Assembly: GCA_030683195.1 (NCBI GenBank)
Contig: JAUXQA010000440.1
Span: 1 to 8,636 of the forward strand
Direction of reading: 5' to 3'
Source: Rhodoferax sp.
Lineage (GTDB): Bacteria > Pseudomonadota > Gammaproteobacteria > Burkholderiales > Burkholderiaceae_C
Length of the DNA stretch: 8,636 bases
Made by a program: the position numbers and the translations under genes. Below the pieces are notes generated by a model. The model did no database searches. It saw nothing but the letters and a program-made list of their open reading frames with translations, and had not been told where the DNA came from. This document shows, one piece after another, positions 1 to 5,375 of the stretch. Position 1 is the first letter of the stretch, and each line of letters begins with the position of its first letter.

Positions 1-323
1 TCCACCCGCTTGATGGCCAGGCCGCAGTTGTGCGCAATGTCGGTGGCCTTGGAGGCCCATGGCGACACCGTGCCAAAACGGGGGGTGACCACGATCAGCG
101 CGCCCTCCACCGGGCCGGTGTAAGGCTCACCGTAAGTGAGCAAGGCGGCCAGTTGCTCCTGGAGCACCTGGGGCGGCTCGCGCTCTGAGGTCACCAGGTG
201 AACAAAACGGGCCGCTACGCCATTGATCTTCTCGTGAACTGCTTGCAGGGCGGGCAAGAGTTGCTGGATACGAAAGCTGCTGAGAGCGCTGCCGCCCTCG
301 AATTGGGTAATGTGCAGTGTCAC
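1..323 (-). CDS. purL: Phosphoribosylformylglycinamidine synthase, N-terminal part (cut by window edge)
   Basis: Only the first 107 codons are present; the rest lies beyond base 1. PurL (FGAM synthase) converts FGAR, ATP and glutamine to FGAM in the fourth step of de novo purine synthesis in the cytoplasm. The visible part matches the start of the large single-chain proteobacterial enzyme: a GGSALSSFR stretch at residues 10-18, then VTPRFGTVSPWASKATDIAH at about 79-98, which is the conserved block near the end of the PurS-like N-terminal domain. The start is the GTG at 321-323, chosen because the conserved FEGGSALS stretch begins only eight residues later. There is no in-frame ATG near it. 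Only a weak CAGG lies 7 bases upstream. yebC lies upstream on the same strand, 130 bases away, so purL probably has its own promoter. Identity is secure; the exact start is fairly secure. Confidence 0.95.
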   Translation of the reverse strand, partial: MTLHITQFEGGSALSSFRIQQLLPALQAVHEKINGVAARFVHLVTSEREPPQVLQEQLAALLTYGEPYTGPVEGALIVVTPRFGTVSPWASKATDIAHNCGLAIKRV

Positions 324-398
324 TTTGGGGCCTGAATGGGAGGGGCTGACGGGGTTGAAAACTGACTCACGGCACAGGCGCTGACTGGGCCTGGCCGC

Positions 399-413
399 AA
401 AATTCGAATTTTA
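399..413 (-). promoter_or_regulatory. Candidate purL -10 box inside a perfect 14-base palindrome
   Basis: Bases 399-412 read AAAATTCGAATTTT, a perfect palindrome and an AT-rich island in a GC-rich spacer. Read on the minus strand, TAAAAT (413-408) matches the -10 consensus TATAAT at five of six positions and lies about 85 bases ahead of the purL GTG. No good TTGACA-like -35 is seen at 16-18 bases spacing. It could therefore be an activator-dependent or weak promoter, or the palindrome could be an operator for a dimeric regulator. Both roles are inferred from position and symmetry only. Confidence 0.35.
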
Positions 414-446
414 CCAGCGCAGCCCCGACGCGCCCACGCCCGAGCG

Positions 447-463
447 GGCGGGCTTAACCCGCC
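447..463 (-). other. GC hairpin enclosing the yebC stop codon
   Basis: GGCGGG (447-452) and CCCGCC (458-463) form a six-pair GC stem with a five-base loop that holds the TAA stop codon of the YebC-family gene (454-456). A second, mutually exclusive stem GCCCG/CGGGC can form just downstream on the transcript. No run of U follows, so this is not a classic intrinsic terminator. It may serve as a 3' stabilising structure or a weak terminator between yebC and purL. Confidence 0.4.
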
Positions 464-1167
464 AAACTCACAAAGACGTTTTGCACGTCGTCATTGCCAT
501 CAATCGCGGCCAAAAAGGCCTCAACCTCTTCCAGGTGCTCCGGGCTCAGGTTCGCGGGGTTCACCGGGTTCTTGGGTTTGTAACCCAGCTTGGCCGAAAG
601 CACGCTAAAGCCGTGCGCGGGCAAGGCGCGGCTGACCAAGTCCAGGTCAGCGGGGTCGGTGATGAACATGGTGGTGCCCTCCTCGTCGCCCGCCTCAAAG
701 TCCTGCGCGCCCGCCTCAATGGCAGCGAGCTCGGCATCTGCACCGGCCACTTTGGGCTCGGCCTCGATCATGCCCACATGCGAGAAATCCCAGGACACCG
801 ATCCGGAGGTGCCCAGTTGTCCCTTGCGAAACAGCACCCGCATCTCGGGCGCGGTGCGGTTGACGTTGTCAGTCAGGCACTCCACCATCACGGCCACCTG
901 GTGCGGGGCAAAACCTTCGTAAATCACGTGCTCGAAATTGACCGTCTCGCCGGTCAGGCCCGCGCCTTTTTTAATGGCCCGGTCCAGCGTCTCCTTGGGC
1001 ATGGAGACTTTGCGAGCCTGCTCCACCACCAGGCGCAAGCGCGAGTTGGACGCGGGGTCGGCCCCGCTGCGCGCTGCGATCATGATGTCTTTGGCCAGAC
1101 GGCCAAACAATTTACCCTTGGCATTGGCTGCCAGTTCCTTGCCTTTTGCTTTCCACTGCGCGCCCAT
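454..1167 (-). CDS. YebC/PmpR-family protein (second, non-canonical paralogue type)
   Basis: This 237-residue protein belongs to the YebC/PmpR/TACO1 family, formerly annotated as DNA-binding regulators. Recent work on family members points to a role in translation, relieving ribosomes stalled at proline-rich stretches. Visible hallmarks are a basic N-terminal domain (about 1-75, with GKLFGRLAKDIMIAARSGAD at 18-37 and LDRAIKKG at 61-68), YEGFAP at 83-88, DNVNRT at 100-105 and GTSGSVSWDFS at 119-129. The length is normal for the family. The N-terminus begins MGAQWKAKGK rather than the AGHSKWAN of E. coli YebC, so it looks like the extra YebC-like paralogue carried by many beta- and gammaproteobacteria, not the ruvC-linked copy. 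The start at 1167 is supported by an AAGGA box nine bases upstream. It is divergent from map and lies ahead of purL. Family assignment is firm; regulator versus translation factor is unresolved. Confidence 0.93.
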   Translation of the reverse strand: MGAQWKAKGKELAANAKGKLFGRLAKDIMIAARSGADPASNSRLRLVVEQARKVSMPKETLDRAIKKGAGLTGETVNFEHVIYEGFAPHQVAVMVECLTDNVNRTAPEMRVLFRKGQLGTSGSVSWDFSHVGMIEAEPKVAGADAELAAIEAGAQDFEAGDEEGTTMFITDPADLDLVSRALPAHGFSVLSAKLGYKPKNPVNPANLSPEHLEEVEAFLAAIDGNDDVQNVFVSLAG

Positions 1168-1176
1168 ATCTGCTTT

Positions 1177-1181
1177 TCCTT
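1177..1181 (-). promoter_or_regulatory. Ribosome binding site of the YebC-family gene
   Basis: AAGGA on the minus strand lies nine bases ahead of the ATG at 1167 and fixes that start. Upstream, toward 1231, TTGGAT followed 17 bases later by CATTTT is the only promoter-like pair I see, and it is weak. Confidence 0.6.
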
Positions 1182-1265
1182 CGGTGTTTGCGCTCTGATG
1201 CGCCTAAAAAATGAGAGTGATAGCTTAACCATCCAACCCTGCCCCCGGCCGAGATTTTCGCCCAA

Positions 1266-1281
1266 TGGGATAATTCAGTCA
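1266..1281 (+). promoter_or_regulatory. Extended -10 promoter of map, predicting a leaderless transcript
   Basis: TGG followed by GATAAT (TG at 1266-1267, hexamer 1269-1274) is an extended -10 element with five of six hexamer matches. No TTGACA-like -35 is present 17 bases upstream (CGGCCG), as is usual for extended -10 promoters. If the hexamer occupies -12 to -7, position +1 falls on 1281, the A of the map ATG. No Shine-Dalgarno sequence is found between the hexamer and the ATG, which fits a leaderless mRNA. The start site is inferred by spacing. Confidence 0.5.
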
Positions 1282-2105
1282 TGACTATCACCTACAAAGA
1301 CGCCGAAGGCATAGAAGGTATGCGCCTGGCGGGCCGCCTGGCCTCTGAACTGCTGGACTACCTGACCCCCTTCGTCAAACCCGGCATTACCACCAACGAG
1401 CTGGACAAACTGGCCGACGACTACACCAACCAGGTGCAGGGCGCCATCTCCGCGCCGCTGAATTACGCGCCATCGGGGCACAACCCCTACCCCAAGTCCA
1501 TCTGCACCTCCATCAACCACCAGGTGTGCCACGGCATTCCCAACGACAAGCCACTTAAAAAGGGCGACATCGTGAACGTGGACGTGACCATCATCAAGGA
1601 CGGCTGGCACGGGGATTCGAGCCGAATGTTCATGGTGGGCGACGTGTCTGTGGCAGCCAAACGTCTGTGCCTGTTGACTTACCAGGCCATGTGGCATGGC
1701 ATCACCAAGGTCAAGGCAGGCGCCTACCTGGGTGATATTGGCCACGCCATTCAGACTTTTGCCGAAGGCCAGGGCCTGAGCGTGGTGCGGGAGTTTTGTG
1801 GGCACGGCATTGGCCGCAAGTTCCATGAAGACCCTCAAATCCTGCACTATGGCAAGCCCGGCACGTTGACCCAGCTGCAGGCCGGCATGACCATCACGAT
1901 CGAGCCCATGCTGAACCTGGGCCGCAAGGAAATCAAGGAAATGGGCGACGGCTGGACCATCGTAACCAAAGACCGCTCGCTCTCCGCCCAGTGGGAGCAC
2001 ATGGTTCTGGTGACCGAGACCGGCTACGAGGTGCTCACCCTCTCGGAAGGCAGCCCGGCCATCCCGGACTTTGTGCTGGCCGCCAGAGCGCCTCAAACCG
2101 CTTAA
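1281..2105 (+). CDS. map: Type I methionine aminopeptidase
   Basis: Map removes the initiator methionine from nascent proteins with a small second residue, after peptide deformylase has acted. The 274-residue protein has the single-domain pita-bread fold of class Ia bacterial enzymes, without the N-terminal extension of class II. All five dinuclear metal ligands are visible: D101 (NVDVT), D112 (HGDSSRMF), H175 (CGHGIGRKFHEDP), E208 (TIEPM) and E239 (AQWEHM). The substrate-side histidine H84 (VCHGIPND) is also present. The C-terminus runs about ten residues past the E. coli enzyme and ends in a low-complexity tail. The ATG at 1281 gives the expected MTITYKDAEGIEGMRLAGRL start; it has no Shine-Dalgarno, and a -10 box sits seven bases upstream. 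It is followed at 81 bases by glnD, the same order as in E. coli and many proteobacteria. Identity is certain. Confidence 0.98.
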   Translation: MTITYKDAEGIEGMRLAGRLASELLDYLTPFVKPGITTNELDKLADDYTNQVQGAISAPLNYAPSGHNPYPKSICTSINHQVCHGIPNDKPLKKGDIVNVDVTIIKDGWHGDSSRMFMVGDVSVAAKRLCLLTYQAMWHGITKVKAGAYLGDIGHAIQTFAEGQGLSVVREFCGHGIGRKFHEDPQILHYGKPGTLTQLQAGMTITIEPMLNLGRKEIKEMGDGWTIVTKDRSLSAQWEHMVLVTETGYEVLTLSEGSPAIPDFVLAARAPQTA

Positions 2106-2112
2106 ACCCCGG

Positions 2113-2141
2113 TACGAGATCCCGGACCTGCGCCGGGACGA
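2113..2141 (+). repeat. REP-like hairpin in the map-glnD spacer
   Basis: TCCCGG (2120-2125) and CCGGGA (2133-2138) form a six-pair stem around the seven-base loop ACCTGCG. The core resembles the GATCCCGG-CCTGCG-CCGGGATGAC repeats scattered between genes in many beta- and gammaproteobacterial genomes; here the flanks look degenerate. No T-run follows, so it is not an intrinsic terminator. That it belongs to a dispersed family is inferred from recall, since only one copy is in this window. Confidence 0.45.
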
Positions 2142-2160
2142 CAGCCATTCACCCAGGCTG
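2142..2160 (+). other. Second small hairpin ahead of glnD
   Basis: CAGCC (2142-2146) and GGCTG (2156-2160) form a five-pair stem with a nine-base loop, directly after the REP-like hairpin and just before an A-rich stretch (2161-2169). With the neighbouring stem it makes the 81-base map-glnD spacer highly structured. It may affect mRNA stability or glnD translation, which has only a weak Shine-Dalgarno (AGAG). Confidence 0.25.
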
Positions 2161-2186
2161 AAGAAAAAACCACAGAGACCCCAGTC

Positions 2187-4778
2187 ATGACCGACCTCCC
2201 CGCACTGCGCACCCGCTACCGCGCTGAAAAGACCGCGTTGTTTCAGTCACTTCTGGCCAGTGGCACCTCTACGCGGGGCGTGAGCTCAGCTTTGCAAAAG
2301 TTATCGGCATTGGCGGATGCGACGTTGCAAACTTTGTGGGAAAACGCGGGCTTTGCAGCGCCGTTTGCGCTGCTGGCCGTGGGTGGGTTTGGGCGGGGCG
2401 AGCTGTTTCCGTATTCGGACGTCGATGTGCTGGTGCTGTTGCCCGACGACCAGTCCCCCGACCATGATCCAGCCCTCAAAGCGCGCATAGAAGGCTTTAT
2501 TGGCAGCTGCTGGGACGCCGGACTGGAAATTGGCTCCAGCGTTCGATCGGTGTCCGAGTGCGTGCAGGAAGCCGCGCAGGATGTGACCGTGCAAACCTCT
2601 CTGCTGGAGGCGCGCCGCATTGTGGGGAGTGAATCGCTTTTCACTGACTTTAAAACCCGGTTTTTTGGCGCCCTGGACCCCAAGGCTTTTTTTATTGCCA
2701 AAAAGCTGGAGCAAAGCCAACGCCACATCAAGTTCGACAACTCGCCTTACTCGCTGGAACCCAATTGCAAGGAGTCTCCCGGCGGACTGCGCGACCTGCA
2801 GGCGATTTTGTGGGCTGCCAAGGCGGCGGGTTACGGCGATAACTGGGATGCACTGGCCAAAAACGGATTTGCGACAGACTTTGAGGTCAAACAAATCAAA
2901 CGCAATGAGGCGCTGCTGCGCCTGATTCGTGCCCGACTGCACCTGATCGCCAAACGTCGTGAAGACAGGCTGGTGTTTGACCTGCAAACCGCTGTGGCCC
3001 AGTCTTTCGGGTTTGAGCCGCCTCTGCCCAGCACCGACAACCGAGCCTTTGTTCGCCCCAGCGAAACCTTGATGCGCCGCTACTATTGGGCGGCCAAGGC
3101 AGTCACCCAACTCAATCAGATTTTGCTGCTGAACATTGAGGAGCGGCTCAATCCGTCTACCCATGAGCCCCGCCCGATCAACGAACGGTTCATGGAAAAA
3201 GCCGGCATGGTGGAGGTGGTCAGCGACGACTTGTACCAGCGCCAGCCCCACGCGATTTTGGAGACTTTTTTGATCTACCAAACCACCGTCGGGGTGAAGG
3301 GCTTGTCCGCTCGCACGTTGAGGGCCCTTTACAACGCGCGCGGCTTGATGGACAGCAAATTCCGCAACGATCCGGTCAACCGCGACACTTTTCGTCAAAT
3401 ATTGACGCAAGGAAACGGATTGACCCATGCCATGCGGCTGATGAACCAGACCTCGGTGCTGGGCCGATACCTGTGGGTGTTTCGCAAAATTGTGGGGCAG
3501 ATGCAGCATGACCTGTTTCACGTGTACACGGTGGACCAGCACATCTTGATGGTGCTGCGCAATGTACGGCGCTTCTTTATTGTGGAACACTCGCATGAGT
3601 ACCCGTTTTGCTCGCAACTGGCTTCTGGCTGGGACAAGCCCTGGGTCTTGTACGTGGCGGCGCTTTTCCACGACATTGCAAAAGGCCGTGGCGGCGACCA
3701 CTCCGAATTGGGGGCGATTGAAGTGCGGCGGTTTTGCAAGCAGCACGGCATTGTCAAGGAAGACAGTGATTTGATTGAGTTCATTGTCAATGAACACCTG
3801 ACCATGAGCCGGGTGGCGCAAAAGTCAGACCTGAGCGACCCAGATGTAATTACAGCGTTTGCCAAGCGCATGGGTGACGAGCGCCACCTGACCGCGCTGT
3901 ACCTGCTGACGGTGGCCGACATCCGTGGCACCAGCCCCAAAGTCTGGAACGCCTGGAAGGGCAAACTGCTGGAAGACCTGTACCGCGCCACCTTGCGCGC
4001 ATTGGGCGGCCATGCGCCTGACCTGCACGCCGAGATCGAGACCCGCAAGCGCGACGCCCTGGTGTTGCTGGCACTGCACGCCGAGCCTCACGAGGCTCAC
4101 AAAGCGCTATGGGACACAGTCGATGTGGCCTATTTCATGCGCCATGATGCCAATGACATCGCCTGGCACACCCGCCAGATTGCTCGCCACGTCAACTCTG
4201 GCAAGACCATCGTTCGGGCGCGCATCTCGCCCCTGGGCGAGGGGCTGCAAGTGCTGGTCTACACCCCTGACCAGCCTGACTTATTTGCTCGCATCTGCGG
4301 TTTTTTTGACCAGGGCGGCTTCAGCATTCTGGATGCCCGGGTGCACACCGCCTTCAACCACTATGCGCTTGACACCTTCCAGGTGGTGGCCTCCAGCATT
4401 CCCGAGCACTACCAGGAGCTCGCCAGCATGGTGGAAAGTGAACTGAGCCGGGCCTTGGCGGACAACGGACCGCTGCCACCGCCCAGCCGGGGACGGGTGT
4501 CGCGCCGCGTCAAGAGTTTTCCGATTGCCCCACGCATCGCGCTGCGCCCGGATGAAAAAGCCCAGCGCTGGTTACTCAACATCTCGGCCAGCGACCGCCT
4601 GGGCTTGCTGTACTGCGTGGCCCGCGTACTGGCCAAACACAACATCAACCTTCAGCTGGCCAAGATCACAACCTTGGGTGAACGCGTGGACGACACGTTC
4701 CTGATCCAGGGCGCAGAGCTACAGCACAATCGCACGCAAATTGCGATTGAAAAGGAGTTGCTGGAGGCACTGGCTTAA
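2187..4778 (+). CDS. glnD: Bifunctional PII uridylyltransferase / uridylyl-removing enzyme
   Basis: GlnD senses glutamine and adds UMP to, or removes it from, PII proteins (GlnB/GlnK), setting glutamine synthetase activity and Ntr gene expression. The 863-residue protein shows the full family architecture. The nucleotidyltransferase domain carries GGFGRGELFPYSDVD at 66-80, with metal-binding D78 and D80. A PII-uridylyltransferase helical region (about 170-330) includes PGGLRDLQ at 198-205. The HD domain has H445, H452, H495-D496 (FHDIAKGRGGDHS), H537 and D578. Two C-terminal ACT domains, at about 688-745 and 796-863, begin with VYTPDQPDLF and ISASDRLGLL. Length is close to E. coli GlnD (890). 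All key uridylyl-transfer and -removal residues seen are intact, so both activities are expected. The ATG at 2187 gives the standard N-terminus; the Shine-Dalgarno is weak. Co-transcription with map upstream is likely. Its 3' end converges on def, 36 bases away. Confidence 0.98.
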   Translation: MTDLPALRTRYRAEKTALFQSLLASGTSTRGVSSALQKLSALADATLQTLWENAGFAAPFALLAVGGFGRGELFPYSDVDVLVLLPDDQSPDHDPALKARIEGFIGSCWDAGLEIGSSVRSVSECVQEAAQDVTVQTSLLEARRIVGSESLFTDFKTRFFGALDPKAFFIAKKLEQSQRHIKFDNSPYSLEPNCKESPGGLRDLQAILWAAKAAGYGDNWDALAKNGFATDFEVKQIKRNEALLRLIRARLHLIAKRREDRLVFDLQTAVAQSFGFEPPLPSTDNRAFVRPSETLMRRYYWAAKAVTQLNQILLLNIEERLNPSTHEPRPINERFMEKAGMVEVVSDDLYQRQPHAILETFLIYQTTVGVKGLSARTLRALYNARGLMDSKFRNDPVNRDTFRQILTQGNGLTHAMRLMNQTSVLGRYLWVFRKIVGQMQHDLFHVYTVDQHILMVLRNVRRFFIVEHSHEYPFCSQLASGWDKPWVLYVAALFHDIAKGRGGDHSELGAIEVRRFCKQHGIVKEDSDLIEFIVNEHLTMSRVAQKSDLSDPDVITAFAKRMGDERHLTALYLLTVADIRGTSPKVWNAWKGKLLEDLYRATLRALGGHAPDLHAEIETRKRDALVLLALHAEPHEAHKALWDTVDVAYFMRHDANDIAWHTRQIARHVNSGKTIVRARISPLGEGLQVLVYTPDQPDLFARICGFFDQGGFSILDARVHTAFNHYALDTFQVVASSIPEHYQELASMVESELSRALADNGPLPPPSRGRVSRRVKSFPIAPRIALRPDEKAQRWLLNISASDRLGLLYCVARVLAKHNINLQLAKITTLGERVDDTFLIQGAELQHNRTQIAIEKELLEALA

Positions 4779-4780
4779 AA

Positions 4781-4806
4781 CAGGGTCATTTGCGCTGCGG
4801 GCCCTG
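4781..4806. terminator. Possible weak bidirectional terminator between glnD and def
   Basis: CAGGG (4781-4785) can pair with CCCTG (4802-4806) across a 16-base loop, within the 36-base gap between the convergent ends of glnD and def. AAAA precedes the left arm, giving a short U-run for minus-strand transcripts; on the plus strand GGCTTCAGTTT follows. The stem is short and the loop long, so support is weak and rests mostly on location. Confidence 0.25.
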
Positions 4807-4814
4807 GCTTCAGT

Positions 4815-5375
4815 TTAGTCATCAAGCGCCGCATCCAACCCTGGAAACAGCACCTCGGTAAATCCAAAGCGGGTGAAGTCCCGAACTCGCATGGGGTACA
4901 AGGTGCCGATCAGATGGTCGCACTCATGCTGCACCACGCGGGCGTGAAAGCCCTCCACTGTCCGGTCAATCGGGTCGCCATACTGATCAAAACCGGTGTA
5001 GCGAATGCGCGAGTAGCGCGGCACCACGGCGCGCAGTCCGGGCACGGACAGGCAACCCTCCCAGTCTTCAATCTCTGACAAAGTCGCGTCGCCGTCCATG
5101 GCAGGCAGCGGCGTAATGATCGGGTTGAGCAACACGGTTTTGGGCACCGGGGGTGCATCGGGGTAACGGGGGTTGCGCGCATCGGTACCAAAGATCACCA
5201 GTTGCAAATCCACCCCGATTTGCGGCGCAGCCAGTCCGGCGCCGTTGGCGGCCAGCATGGTGTCCAGCATGTCGGTGATGAGCAGATGCAACTCGTCGGT
5301 ATCGAATTCAGTCACCGGGGGTGCAATGCGCAGCAGGCGCGCGTCGCCCATTTTCAAAATTTCACGAATGGTCAT
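4815..5375 (-). CDS. def: Peptide deformylase
   Basis: Def removes the formyl group from the N-terminal methionine of new proteins, the step before Map. The 186-residue protein has all three family motifs: GAGLAAPQIGV at 45-55, EGCLS at 106-110 and QHECDH at 149-154. The metal ligands C108, H150 and H154 and the catalytic E151 are all present. It is somewhat longer than E. coli Def (169), mainly through an insertion around 66-80 (ARNPRYPDAPPVPKT). I chose the ATG at 5375 over an upstream in-frame start at 5417: it gives the standard MTIREILKMG N-terminus and has an AGGAG box seven bases upstream. The start overlaps the 3' end of ligA by 14 bases, implying co-transcription and translational coupling. 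It is not beside fmt, so it may be a second deformylase, but no other copy can be seen from this window. Confidence 0.97.
   Translation of the reverse strand: MTIREILKMGDARLLRIAPPVTEFDTDELHLLITDMLDTMLAANGAGLAAPQIGVDLQLVIFGTDARNPRYPDAPPVPKTVLLNPIITPLPAMDGDATLSEIEDWEGCLSVPGLRAVVPRYSRIRYTGFDQYGDPIDRTVEGFHARVVQHECDHLIGTLYPMRVRDFTRFGFTEVLFPGLDAALDD

Noticed and set aside
481..1284. A 267-codon plus-strand frame opposite the YebC-family gene
   Set aside because: It is antisense to a conserved gene, lacks any family motif and runs into the map start. GC-rich third positions explain it.
1275..2096. A 273-codon minus-strand frame opposite map
   Set aside because: It mirrors map exactly, which has all five metal ligands. 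The antisense product is His/Val/Gly-rich shadow sequence.
2301..3821. A 506-codon open frame on the minus strand opposite glnD
   Set aside because: It is a shadow of glnD, which has full domain structure and all key motifs on the plus strand. The antisense product shows no recognisable domain.
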